Assembly: GCA_009103225.1 (NCBI GenBank) | Contig: RHPI01000193.1 | Span: 1-64,000, forward strand | Direction: 5' to 3' | DNA from: Chlorokybus atmophyticus | Taxonomy: Eukaryota > Streptophyta > Chlorokybophyceae > Chlorokybales > Chlorokybaceae | DNA length: 64,000 bases | Shown: positions 10,180 through 20,779 of the stretch, piece by piece | How positions within the stretch are numbered: position 1 is the stretch's first letter | Layout of the letters: each line of letters opens with the position of its first letter | The notes under the pieces: generated by a model | What the model was told of the DNA's origin: nothing | Database searches by the model: none | Seen by the model: the letters and a program-made list of their open reading frames with translations, nothing else | Translations under genes and position numbers: made by a program

Positions 10180-10182
10180 CTA
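10180..10182 (-). promoter_or_regulatory. In-frame UAG between Gag and Pol, candidate readthrough stop
   Basis: The context on the minus strand is CAA TAG CAG CTG. The 2,499 bases separating the Gag ATG (12,639) and the first Pol ATG (10,140) are divisible by three, and the 13 codons between the stop and that ATG are open. A single UAG dividing Gag from protease in the same frame is the layout used by viruses and retroelements that make Gag-Pol by stop suppression. CAA before UAG and CAG after it resemble the known plant-virus leaky context (CAA UAG CAR YYA), apart from the last base. A plain nonsense mutation is the alternative. Confidence 0.55.
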
Positions 10183-12639
10183 TTGTGTGGGCTCCGGCAG
10201 CGTGTGGTATTCTGGCGGTGGTAGGGGCAAGATGCGATCATCGCGTGCCACGCGCGTGGTGCGTTGCCCCCCTGGTCCGTACGCAATAGTGGTGGGCTCC
10301 ACGTTGCGTAGAATCGACGCCCAGGCGCGTTCTGCTTGCGGCCCGCGTGGCACTTGCTGTGTGACGTCCAATGCTGGTGGCGGTGCCGTCCGGCCCTCAG
10401 GAAGTGGTGCGGTGGTTATGGCCGCACTACTTGAGGCGATGGTGGTGGCACCTGCCGCAGTCGTTGTCACTGAGGTGGCGGCTGTGAGGGTGGCAGCAGT
10501 TGCGGTTGATGTGGTCGCTCCGATGGAGGCAGGAGTGGTGGATTCACCACTTACGAACCCAACGACCATGGTTGCTGCGGCGTGGGTGCTCTCCATCACC
10601 GGGAACAGCGTGGTGCCAAGAGTGCTGACACCTGCTGTCGTGGTCGGTGTGGACGCCGACGGTGTCGTCAACGGCGTCGTCCCAGCGGTGGTTGTGGCTG
10701 CCGAGGCAGCACCGCATGTGGCGTCCGACGATGCCGCTGTTGACGACGCGCCAGCTTCCCTGCGCGCCCGTCTGAATGGTTGTACGCGTGACAGCGTGGG
10801 AGTGTCCCTATCCCGTTTTGGTGCCATCAATGCCCACCTAGCAGCATAGCAGGCTTGATAGTCCTGCTCCTTGTTTTCCTCCAGCTGTGCCACGCGCGCC
10901 ATCAGGGCTGCCACTTGGTCGATAGCCGGTGGATTGGTTGGTGCCTTTACAGCAGCAGCTCCAGCGCGAGGACGCCCCTCCAGTCCTTTGTGCTGTGGAG
11001 GGCGGTTTTTCCCTCTATAGCCAGCTTCTTCCTTGCGGGCGCCAGCGTTGTTGTTGTTGTTGGGGTTGTGGCCACCAGAGTTGTTGCCGTTGTTGCGACC
11101 ACCAGCGTTGTTGCTGTTGTTGTGGCCGCCAGCGTGGTTGCTGTTGTTGTAGCCCCCGTTGTTGTTGTGGTGGTTGTGGCCGCGGTAGCCAACAGCGTTG
11201 TTGCTGCTGTTGTAGCCAATAGGGGGCCGCAGCTCAGGGAACTTGAGCCAGCATACTGTCTCCAAGTGCCCCGTCTTGTGGCAGTGGTCGCACACAAGGT
11301 TGCCGTAATCTTCGGTGCACTCCTTCTGGTAGTGGCCATGTCGACCACACCGGTGGCGCAGCACTAAAGCCACAAGGGCAGCATGAGCTGACCGTTTATC
11401 CTTGTAATGGATGCCTTGCGACTCCCGGCTGCGGTCCCGCCGAAGAGGCTCTGCACTTGTGCCTGCCATAGGCCGTGAGGCACTGCGGTTGGTGTTCAGC
11501 ACCGCTTTGTCATACACTGCGCGCTTATGGATGGCTTGTGCAGTCTCGAAAGCTTCCTTGAGGGTGTAGCCAAGGGGCCTGCTGTAGTTCAGAGTCAGGC
11601 GTGTCGACTCGCTCAGAGCCGCATCCAACTCATTGACGTATATCACTGCAGCAGCCTCCTCACTGACAATCCTGTAGTCAGTGTCCTTCAGCAGACCTTC
11701 CAGTCTGGAGTACAAGCGGAGGGGATCCTCATTGGGCTTGCGTCGGAAGCGTCTCAGCTCCTCAACCTTGCTGGTGGTCTGAGGAGGGAAGGTGCGGCGC
11801 AGGGCAGCGTACAGGTCCTTGAGTGGCGAATCAGAGATGGCAGCACCTACGGAGATGGCTGGTGCGCGCAGTGCTACTGACCCGAGGGTGAAGGTACCTC
11901 CTGCACGAGAGCCAGGTGTTGCCGGAGGTAGAGGAGTACCCCACTCTGCGGCTGCCGCTTGCTGTGCAGCTCTTTGTTCCTCAATGATGACGGCAGAACG
12001 GTCAAGGATGCGGACTCGACGTGTGGCCTCCTTGGACTCAACTTCTGCAGGGGTCAAGTTGACAAGTACCAACTCCGGTTCCTCCTCCTCTGCCTGCTTG
12101 AGAGCTGCAGCTATGGACAAGCCTGTTACTGCAACTGAAGTGGCAGGTGGAACGACACCTGTTGGACGGTGCAGCGATGCAGATGCTATGGTGCTGGTAA
12201 GCTCGCCATAGCCGTCCACTCGATGCAGTTCAGCAACGGACTTCCGGACATCGTGTGTTTCATAATCAAGATACTGAGCAGCAATGTGGAAAGGGATCTC
12301 ATCTGACAAGTCTTTGTTCTTCAGAGCTTGCTGCCGCATCTTGGAGTGGAACTTGATGATGAACTCATCCAGCGAGGTGGTGCCGGCACGTCCGGAGAAG
12401 CGTAGGGATGTGGTTGAACTGGAAGACTCCATCTCGTTGTCGTCGCTGTCCGAGGATAGTGGAGAAGCTTGATGACGAGGAGTAGAGTGGAGCGGGGTGA
12501 AGCTGGAGATGGAGCGCGAGCCTCTGCTGCTGCGGTCGATGCTCCCGTCACTGGTCCGCTCGTAGGTGAGGTTGGTGGTTGAGCTCCAACTGCTGAGGTC
12601 ACCCTCGTCTATTGGGGAGAACGGGGTGGGCCTGCTCAT
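10180..12639 (-). CDS. MT-PHD element Gag polyprotein (819 aa)
   Basis: A full ATG-to-stop frame. The N-terminal 130 residues are Ser/Thr-rich. A helical capsid-like region follows at about 260-380 (a RTFPPQ...LRRF...LRLYSRLEGLL pattern typical of gypsy Gag proteins). A zinc-knuckle region comes near 430-460: the second knuckle is a perfect CCHC (CDHCHKTGHLETVC), while the first has lost its leading Cys. Then comes an Asn/Gly/His-rich low-complexity tract (about 470-540), a possible coiled segment, and a Thr/Ala-rich tail. It would form the particle shell and bind element RNA. It sits between the 5' leader and the Pol frame, in frame with the latter across one UAG. No stop interrupts it although the rest of copy 2 is damaged. 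Confidence 0.85.
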   Translation of the reverse strand: MSRPTPFSPIDEGDLSSWSSTTNLTYERTSDGSIDRSSRGSRSISSFTPLHSTPRHQASPLSSDSDDNEMESSSSTTSLRFSGRAGTTSLDEFIIKFHSKMRQQALKNKDLSDEIPFHIAAQYLDYETHDVRKSVAELHRVDGYGELTSTIASASLHRPTGVVPPATSVAVTGLSIAAALKQAEEEEPELVLVNLTPAEVESKEATRRVRILDRSAVIIEEQRAAQQAAAAEWGTPLPPATPGSRAGGTFTLGSVALRAPAISVGAAISDSPLKDLYAALRRTFPPQTTSKVEELRRFRRKPNEDPLRLYSRLEGLLKDTDYRIVSEEAAAVIYVNELDAALSESTRLTLNYSRPLGYTLKEAFETAQAIHKRAVYDKAVLNTNRSASRPMAGTSAEPLRRDRSRESQGIHYKDKRSAHAALVALVLRHRCGRHGHYQKECTEDYGNLVCDHCHKTGHLETVCWLKFPELRPPIGYNSSNNAVGYRGHNHHNNNGGYNNSNHAGGHNNSNNAGGRNNGNNSGGHNPNNNNNAGARKEEAGYRGKNRPPQHKGLEGRPRAGAAAVKAPTNPPAIDQVAALMARVAQLEENKEQDYQACYAARWALMAPKRDRDTPTLSRVQPFRRARREAGASSTAASSDATCGAASAATTTAGTTPLTTPSASTPTTTAGVSTLGTTLFPVMESTHAAATMVVGFVSGESTTPASIGATTSTATAATLTAATSVTTTAAGATTIASSSAAITTAPLPEGRTAPPPALDVTQQVPRGPQAERAWASILRNVEPTTIAYGPGGQRTTRVARDDRILPLPPPEYHTLPEPTQ

Positions 12640-12847
12640 ACAGCTGGTGCGATGGTGAAAGTGGAATGAAGGGTAGAGTGTTTGTGTTCTACAATGGGAT
12701 CTCCAGCGCTGCTATCACCCAACACACTAGCGCTTGTGCGCGCTATGCGATGACGGTGACAACACTGCACTGTGATGTGTACAACTACAGATTGCGATGC
12801 TGATGTACAGCTTGCAACTACACTCACTTTAGCAAAGAGGGTGACAC
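12640..12847 (-). other. MT-PHD 5' leader between LTR and Gag
   Basis: About 208 bp of non-coding sequence lie between the minus-strand LTR-like unit and the Gag ATG. A primer-binding site should sit at its upstream edge, but the bases there (GTGTCACCC) are not an obvious tRNA complement starting with TGG. TGGCTTGTTGAC just inside the LTR edge is an alternative candidate. I cannot settle which tRNA is used. Confidence 0.5.
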
Positions 12848-13456
12848 TGTAAGTCAACAAGCCACTACTATATGTAGTGCTGTTTATACAGTTCTTTGCG
12901 TGAGTGGGAGAGGAATTACACTGTTAAGTGAGGTGAATGAGCAAGCAACATGTGGATGCTATGCCCTGACTGATGCCAACAAGCACACCGCGACCAAGTA
13001 CACAAAGCTCACAGCAAGAACAAGCGCAGTGCACAAAAACATGCACATGCTCTCACACGGTGAGGGGATTCTTGGGAACCAGGACGGTGTGTTCGTAGTT
13101 CAAGTCGCTTCACAAGCTCTTAGCTTTCTCACTTACAGTGTCACCAGCTGATCCGGTGAACACTGTGCCTACTTATACAAGTCAACTCATGACTGTCCAG
13201 AACATAAGCTAACGGTCATATCGAGGCTATTTCCACAGGAAATGCCCACTCGATATAGAACCGGACTTATAACTGAACTCACAATTGAACAGCTACGCGC
13301 GGTGCCTATGCAGGCTATGGTCACGAGCTAATCTAGGGACATGACCTAGCTACTGGTCAGAGGCGAGCGCGGGTTGCCATGCTGGTAAGCCGGGCGAGGG
13401 TCTTTGCTGTAGGCATGCCCGATGACGACGGGCATGCTTGGGCGATAGGCATGACA
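12848..13456 (-). repeat. MT-PHD LTR-like unit, minus orientation (module B, 609 bp)
   Basis: On the minus strand it starts TGTCATGCC and ends CTTACA. It matches module B at 5,690-6,288 closely, including the TATA-like box. It serves as the 5' LTR of the Gag frame at 12,639. Its outer edge (13,456) abuts AGATGG of the plus-strand RT, so it is also one side of the LTR insertion that broke copy 2. It is probably a recombinant of two LTRs formed during an inversion. Confidence 0.75.
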
Positions 13457-16400
13457 AGATGGACATCGAGCTGGTAGACACTGAGCCGGTGTTCCGGCGA
13501 CAATACAGGCTCTCCAAGTTGAAAGAGGACCTGGTGGAACAAAGATGTAAGGCGCTGCTTGATGCAGGCCTTATCGAAGAGTCCACATCGGACTTCGGAG
13601 CAGCAACTGTCATGCCACTGAAGAAGGATTCAGCAGGCAACTGGACAGAACGACGCATGTGTGGCGACTATCGCCCCCTCAACAACAAGACCAAGCAAGA
13701 CAGGTACCCCATGCCCACAGCGGAGGGTATCTTTGATGATGTGGGAGACTGCACAGTCTTCAGCATCCTGGACCTGCGTCAAGGGTACAACCAAATCGCC
13801 ATCAAGGACGAGGACAAGCACAAGACCTCCTTCTGGGGCAACCGACAGTTGTACCAATGGAAGGTAATGCCGTTCGGGCTGAAGAACGCCCCCGCCAAGT
13901 TTCAACGCGTCATAGACAAGGCCTTGAAGGGGCTGGACTGCGCACGGTGCTACATCGATGACGTCCTCATCTTCAGCCCCAGCGACGAGGAGCATCTTCA
14001 GCACATCGAAGCGGTGCTGGAACGACTCAAGGGAGTGGGGATGACCGTACACCCCGACAAGTGTACCTTCTTCACCCACAAGGTGCCGTACTTAGGGCAC
14101 ATGATTGTGCCCCATGGTGTGTATGTGCAGCAAGCAAAAGTAGAGGCTCTGGCAGCTATCCCTGCCCCGACAGACCTCACACGCCTGCGCGCTTTCTTGG
14201 GACTTGCCAACTACTATCGCCGGTTCGTGAAGGACTTCGCGAAGATCGCCAGGCCCCTCAATGAGCTACTGAAGAAGGAGGTGGAGTTCGGATGGAAGGA
14301 GCCGCAACAGCAGGCCTTCGAGGAGCTGAAGAGCAGACTCACCAGCGCTCCCATCCTTCAACGTCCGGACTACGCCAAGCCTTTCATCCTTCACACCGAG
14401 TGGAGCAAGCTGGGGATGGGAGCGGTGCTGGTGCAGCACGATGAGAACAAGAAGGAGCGGGTGGTGTCATACGCCAGCCGAAGCAACAACAGCGCCGAGG
14501 CCAACTACAGCAGCTACGAAGGGGAATGCCTCGCTGCAGTGTGGGCCATCTCCTTCTTCCGACCTTTCCTCTTTGGTCGGCAGTTCCAACTGATCACCGA
14601 TCATCAGCCCCTCAAGTGGCTAATGACCAACCAACATCTGACAGGGAAACTTGCTCGATGGGCCCTGCTGTTGCAGGAATACAACTTCGAGATTGACCAC
14701 CGCGCTGGCCTCACCAACCAAGACGCCGATGGCCTCAGTCGCAACCCTCACCTCAGCACCAACGATGCAACTGGAGCCCGGCATGAGCTCGTCCCTGCAG
14801 CAACAGCCCCCACCATGGCAGCCATGTTCGCTGCTGCCGCGTTGCGCTCAGAGCGCAAGACCAACACCACGGCCTCAGCAATAGCAGAGGAAATTCCTGC
14901 CCTTGAGCCGACAGACCCTGCTACGACCCCACCCTTGGGAGACGTCCACGCAGCCGACATTGACGTCGATAACACAGAGCTGGCGTCCACTGACACCAGG
15001 CAGGACATATGGCAGGACAAGCCATCATTCTCCTTTCTTCAAAGTGGCCAGCTTCTCTCCGGCATGAGCGCTCGAGAGAAGGACCGAGTCAACCAACGCA
15101 CCCGTCACTATCGATGGGCAGGTGACAAGCTGTATCGCCGCTTCCACGACGAAGACAAGGAAGTGCCGACCCCGGTCACGCGCGAGGGCATCATCACTTC
15201 CCTCCACACTGAGCTTGGACACTTCGGTGTCAAGCGTACAGTCAGCCTAATGAGGGCACAATATTGGTGGTATGGGTTAACAAAACAGGTGCAGGGATTC
15301 GTCAGCCACTGCCAACAGTGTGACATGGTGCCCGCCAGCCTCAACACGCGTAGCGCCACCTTGCACCCACTCCCCATCTCCGGTCTCTTTTACCGATGGG
15401 GACTCGACATATTGGGGGACTTGGCACCCTCAGCGCGTGGCAACCGGTACATCCTGGTCATGATCGAGCACTTCTCCAAATGGGTGGAGCTGGTACCAAT
15501 ACCCGACAAGAGCAGCAGGGGGGTGTTCCAAGCCTTCCTCTCTCACGTTCTCAGCCGATTTGGCAGTTGCGCCGAGGTCATCACTGACCAAGGTACTGAG
15601 TTCAGAGGGGAATTCGACACCCTCTTGGACAAATGTTACATCGACCACCGCCGTACCTTGCGTGATCACCCTCAAGCCGACGGCTTCGCCGAGCGTACAG
15701 TACAGACCATAAAGAAGGCACTCCGCAAGTACGTGTTGGAGTACGAGAACACTTGGGATGATCACCTCCCGTGGGTGGCCCTCGGATATTGATTGTCAAA
15801 GCAGGCGGCTCTGCGGGAGTACAGCCCGTACTACCTGCTGTTCGGGCGATCACCATTGCTCCCCTTCCGTGCGCAGCAGTAGGTGGATCGCGTCGGGAAC
15901 AACCTCGACGACCCTGACTTGATGCACCACGACATCACGCGCGCCGCGCTGTTCGAGCGCACCGTTTCCATGGCCTTCAACAACCTGCGTATCGCGCAGC
16001 ATCGCGACATGCTGCGCTACGAGCGCGTACGCAGCGGCTTCTACAAGGAGCGCCACCGGCGGTTCCAAGCGGGGGACTTTGCCTATCGCATGGCAGCCAC
16101 CAAAGACACGCTTGACACCTCCGTAGGCCGCACCGTCTACAAGGTACTCAAAGTGTACCCCACAGGGGTGCTGGACCTCTTTGGTCAAAACGGAGAGAGG
16201 TTAAAGGACAACATGGTGAACTGTGCGCCATGTCACCTTCCTTATGTAGCCGGCTTCGGGCGTATCCAGCACCCTCGTTTCGCGCGCAGCACACGCTGTG
16301 AACGCTGCGGCAGCGCCGGCGACGACGCACTCATGATGCTCTGCGATGGCTGCAACAAGGGCCTGCATTGCTACTGCCTGGAGCCACCTCTGAACGCGAT

Positions 16401-16461
16401 ACCTATGGAGGAGTATTGGTGCGACGATTGCCGTACCAACGGCCCTCCTCACTTGCGCTAG
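13457..16461 (+). pseudogene. MT-PHD copy 2 Pol C-terminal part: RT, RNase H, integrase, PHD finger
   Basis: It begins exactly where the linker at 6,523 stops, sharing AGAT. The RT has MCGDYRPLNN, VMPFGLKNAPAKF and YIDDVLIFS; the RNase H and integrase motifs are as in copy 1 without the frameshift, and the join LTGKLARWALLLQEYNFEIDH is intact. Two nonsense codons break it: TGA at 15,790-15,792 (copy 1 has CGG) and TAG at 15,880-15,882 (copy 1 has GAG). The PHD finger is complete (CERCGSAGDD ... YWCDDC) and ends at the same position as in copy 1. The two copies are very similar at protein level, so duplication was fairly recent. With no start of its own, this copy cannot be expressed as it stands. 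Confidence 0.92.
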
Positions 16462-16508
16462 CAGCTGAGCTCTGAAGCTGGAACCTCCCCCAAAGCTCAG
16501 GGGGGGTG

Positions 16509-16751
16509 GCTTGTTGACTTTGTGTGCTACAGCACAGCATGTACACTAGGGAGGACACCGACTCCATCTGCCCGCACTACTCAGCAGCAGCAGACCAGCT
16601 GCACAGAGCACTTGTTACCATGAGGGTTGGGGTCATCTTTTGCTTTTTGCTGCACGTTGCACAGGTGGCGCAGCAGCATGTCCAGCACGGCATGGCTGTC
16701 CATGCAGCTGTCCGAGACAGCGTGACCCTCGACTCCCCTCGACCCGACAGC
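16509..16751 (+). repeat. Module A after copy 2 pol
   Basis: About 240 bp after the G-run that follows the pol stop. It matches 5,449-5,689 with scattered differences and ends CCCGACA-GC before the next TGTCATGCC. A short frame with hydrophobic leader (VIFCFLLHV) starts at about 16,619 and runs to 16,850 after a shift relative to copy 1. Confidence 0.7.
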
Positions 16752-17586
16752 TGTCATGCCTATCGCCCAAGCATGCCAGTCGTCATCGGGCATGCCTACA
16801 GCAAGACCCTCGCCCGGCTTACCAGCATGGCGACCCGCGCGCGTCTCTGACCAGTAGCTAGGTCATGTCTCTGGAGTAGCTCATGACCATAGCCTACATG
16901 GGCACCGCGCGTAGCTGTTCAGTTGTGAGTTCAGTTGTAAGTTGGGTTCTATATCGAGTGAGTGTGGAAATAGCCTCAATATGACCGTTAGCTTATGTTC
17001 TGGACAGTCATGAGTTGACTTGTATAAGTAGGCACAGTGTTCACCGGATCAGCTGGTGACACTGTAAGTGAGAAAGCTAAGAGCTTGTGAAGCAACTTGA
17101 ACTACGAAACACGCCGTCCTGGTTCTCAAGAATCCCCTCACCGTGTGAGAGCCTGTGCATGTTCTTGTGCACTGTGCTTGTCTTTGCTGTGAGTTTTGTG
17201 TACTTGGTTGCGGTGTGCTCGTTGGCATCAATCAAGGCATAGCATCCACGTGTTGCTTGCTCATTCACCTCACTTAACAGTGTAATTTCTCTTCCACTCA
17301 TGCAAAGAACTGTGTAAACAGCACTACCTATAGTAGTGGCTTGTTGACTTTGTGTGCTACAGCACAGCATGTACACTAGGGAGGACACCGACTCCATCTG
17401 CCCGCACTACTCAGCAGCTCTGTGCAGCAGACCAGCTGCACAGAGCACTTGTCACCATGAGGGTTGGGGTCATCTTTTGCTTTTTGCTGCACGTTGCACA
17501 GGTGGCGCAGCAGCATGTCCAGCACGGCATGGCTGTCCATGCAGCTGTCCGAGACAGCGTGACCCTCGACTCCCCTCGACCCGACA
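16752..17586 (+). repeat. MT-PHD family LTR-like unit after copy 2 (835 bp)
   Basis: The same start TGTCATGCC and end CCCGACA as 5,690-6,522, with a TATA-like TTGTATAAGTAGG near 17,030. About 18 bp are missing near 16,960 compared with the first unit, and there is a short duplication near 17,420. It abuts an inverted, diverged relative with no spacer. Confidence 0.75.
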
Positions 17587-18273
17587 TGACGCTCTCCTCC
17601 TTACTGTACTTACTGTGTTGTAGTACACACAGGCAACAAGGCACTACGATAGGTAGTGCTGTATATACAGTTCTTTGCATGAGTGGATGATGTGTTACAC
17701 TGTCAAGTGAGGTGAATGAACAAGCAACTCAGAGATGCTATGTTCTAACTGATACAGCAAACACACCACCGCCAAGTTTAAAGCAGTGACAAGCATAAGA
17801 GCATACACTGTATCTCACGCAGTAAGGCAAGTCTTGGCAAACGGGACGGTGTGCTTCCAGTTCAAGTCGCTTCACAAGCTCTTAAAGTTAGAGTCTCTAA
17901 TTTGAGTACTCACTCACAATGTCACCAGCAAGTCTAGTGACATGACTTCCTACTTATACATGTCAAATCATGACTGTGCAGTGCCACGCGGGCACTATGC
18001 CAACGGTCACATTGAGGTCGTATGCTACTACGAAAATCCCCTAAGACTCCATATAGCACATGAGCTGATAACAGATTCCCATTGATCAGCTATGCGCGGT
18101 TCCTACGGAGAGGTCTATAGAGTAGCCCTAGCTACCTGCTACATGAAGTACGAAATAGCTGGCTGTAAGTAGTAGGCTGGGGCGCGCGCGGTCTTCATGT
18201 TGGTAGCCCAGGCTTAGGACTGGATGTAGGCATGCTCGAGGAGGACTGGCATGCGAGGGTATTGGGCATGACA
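17587..18273 (-). repeat. Diverged relative of the MT-PHD LTR, inverted (687 bp)
   Basis: Read on the minus strand it starts TGTCATGCCC, follows module B through most of its length including a TATA-like TGTATAAGTAGG, then has only about 50 bp of module A and ends GAGCGTCA. Many substitutions separate it from the other units. It is an older or sister-family LTR. It lies tail to tail with the 16,752-17,586 unit and is followed directly by a truncated chromovirus gag. No matching flanking duplication is visible. Confidence 0.7.
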
Positions 18274-18438
18274 ATGCGCAAGTGTTACGTGTGCGGATTG
18301 ACAGAACATTTGGCGTTCAATTGCTCCAAGCGGCGCACGCAAACGTCTGCATCAGCTGGCAACACATATCGCGCACGACGCATCAACGCAATGGAGGAAG
18401 ATAGCGTGGAGGCTCAGGGAAACGACTCCCCCCAGTAG
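18274..18438 (+). pseudogene. Chromovirus gag remnant with zinc knuckle
   Basis: A short frame begins at the LTR junction with a CCHC knuckle (CYVCGLTEHLAFNC) followed by a basic tail, closing at 18,438. Everything upstream, including capsid and the 5' LTR, is missing. It is the first recognisable piece of the decayed chromovirus whose pol follows on the same strand. Confidence 0.8.
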
Positions 18439-18635
18439 GTAAGGAGGCTATTGCTGGCAATGAGGGGGAGCCTCACGCACAAATGAAAATTGTGACATCG
18501 CAACCAAGGAGGAAAATGGAGGTGGCTATGAATACGCCCATGGTGGTAAGTTATGCAAGCGAATAGGCAACAAAGTACGTTGGGCTTCTAGCACGCATTT
18601 GCGATGACCGAGGACAATGGAGGGAGTGCAAGCTT

Positions 18636-18866
18636 ATGGTTGATAGTGGTGCAAACAGCAACTTCATGAGTGAGGAGGTTGCACGGCGCTACGGTTGGCT
18701 TTCACGATTACGAGGAGGAGAAGTGAAACTCGCTGATGGGGAACCACCCTCTGGAGGTACCGGTGCTGCGTTTTTAACCAAGGAGTTGTGTGTTCACGTG
18801 GGAAAGTTGAAGGAGAATATGCGGTTTTGCTGCATCACCCTACGGAATGGGTTTGATGTAATTTGA
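18636..18866 (+). pseudogene. Chromovirus retropepsin remnant
   Basis: About 76 codons with the active-site motif VDSGANSNFMSEEVA and the downstream LRNGFDVI, where a stop replaces the expected LG. Flanking sequence has stops in all frames. It belongs to the element whose gag knuckle is at 18,274 and RT at 19,517. Confidence 0.8.
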
Positions 18867-19479
18867 GACTACCGTGGCTGTGGCAACATAACCCATTTAT
18901 CAATTGGAGGAAGCGTGTGCTCACCATCAAGGGGAACGATTAAGAGTCCATTCAAGGTCTACGCGCGTGCTCTATCGAAGTGGAAGACCACTCTTGCTAG
19001 GAAAGCAAGAAGGGCTTTGTCATAGTTGCATCGGACGTCGCTAAGGCAAGTATGCGCACGTGTGATGAGCACCTGCAAGGGGATACAAGCACTGGAAAGG
19101 CACGGCACGTGCAATCAGGTGGGATTAGCATTGCTCAAGTTTTCTATGTGCAATTGAGGAGGCTGCTATCCCCCCGAAAAGTGAAGGCTGCATGGTTGTG
19201 CGTAGTGCGTCAGAGCACGAAGTCAGCACCGAAGATGAGTGACTGCACTGAGATAGCCACGATGGACCCCGAGGTGTGCAAACTTGTTCAGGATTACCAA
19301 AATATCAAGGTGAACGGACTTCCAGCTGGTCTGCCACCCTCACGGAGCGTTGATCACCGTGTGGAGTTGATTGAGGGCGTGCACAAGCCACCCTCACAGG
19401 CCTGTATATAAGTTGTCACCTCTGAAGTTGGGAGAGGCCGAGAAGCAGATAGCGAATTTGTAAGGGTAGGTTACATCTA

Positions 19480-20640
19480 GCCAAGTAAGTCACCTTATGG
19501 TGCACCAATACTGTTCGTGCGAAAGAAGAACGGGAGCCGTATGTGCATTGATTACCGAGCGCTCTACACCATTACAAAGAACAACTGCTTTCCGCTACCG
19601 CATATTGACGACTTGCTAGAGCAGCTACAAGGTGCGCAGTACTTTACCATACTTGATCTTGCTGGAGGGTATCATTGGATCCGCATCGCACCTGAGGACA
19701 GCATTCCACACGCGCTATGTACAGTATAAGTGGTTAGTGATGTCGTTTGGGCTTACATACGCGCAAGCGACATTTCTGACGTTGACGAGCAGCGTTTTTG
19801 CTGACGTGCTGGGTAAGGGAGTCCTCGTGTACCTCAACGACATTCTAGTGTACTCGAAGACGAGCATGTGAGTTTTCTACGGCGCGGGTTGCAGCGTTTA
19901 CGCGAGCACAAGTTGTACGCTCAGCTACAGAAGTGCAAGTTTTTGCTACGCGAGGTGGAGTACCTGGGCCGCATTGTGTCACACGAAGGGATCAAGCCGG
20001 ACCCCAACAAAGTGCAAGTGGTGCACGAATGGTCTGCCCCGACCAACGTGAAGGAGGTAATGTCGTTCTGTGGCCTTGCGGGGTATTATCGCAAGTTTAT
20101 CATGGGATTTTCGCGCATTCCGGCCCCTTTGACCACCCTATTCAAGAAAGGGAAGTCTTGGAGTTGGTCTCCAAAGGAAGAGCATGCATTTGTTGCGTCG
20201 CAGAAGGCGTTGGTAAAGGCACCCGTCTTGGCTCACCCCGACATGGACAAACCCTTCATTTTGGCTTGTGACGCATCCGACACAGCCGGGACAGCTGTGT
20301 TACGGCAAGACCAAGGCATGGGTCTTCAACCTATAGCGTTCTTTAGTAAGGATCAGAGTGGAGTGGAGCAGAGTTGAACTACACTGTGCACGAGAAGGAG
20401 CTATTGGCGCAAGTGATGGCGCTGCGACAATGGCGATAATTTCTTGAGGGCAAAAGGTTTGTGCTGGAGACGGACCATTCCCCATTGAGGTACTTACAGA
20501 CACAACCACATCTGAGCCGGAGACAAGCGCGGTGGTTGGAGTTCTTTTTTAACTTTTTGATTTTGAGATCAAGTACAAGCCCGGTACGTGTTATATTGTG
20601 GCCGACGCGCTAAGCTGGTTGAATGCGATTGAAGCACTCG
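19480..20640 (+). pseudogene. Chromovirus RT and RNase H, multiply frameshifted
   Basis: Pieces in three frames recover the order of a Ty3/gypsy RT: RKKNGSRMCIDYRALY (about 19,517), FTILDLAGGYHWIRI, VMSFGLTYAQATF, then YLNDILVYS at about 19,830, the thumb (GLAGYYRKFI) and RNase H (ILACDASDTAGTAVL), followed in other frames by YTVHEKEL and a VADALS tether. The catalytic YxDD has Asn (AAC, 19,836-19,838) in place of the first Asp. That change plus at least three frameshifts make the copy inactive. Confidence 0.88.
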
Positions 20641-20779
20641 CCCAAGTGCAACCAGAGTGGGCCAACCAGATCCGACAAGTGCTTTGCAAAGACATAGAAG
20701 GTAGGAGAGTGTTGCGGAACATAGAGAGCACAGCAACGGACACAAGTGGACATTGGACAAAGCAAGACGACCTACTATA

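Noticed and set aside
10115-10849. A 244-codon plus-strand frame opposite Gag
   Set aside because: Val/Ala-rich shadow of the Thr/Ala-rich Gag tail on the other strand; no domain and no start context.
10855-11367. Plus-strand frames rich in Val or Cys opposite the Gag low-complexity tract
   Set aside because: They are the reverse complement of the Asn/Gly codon repeat in Gag.
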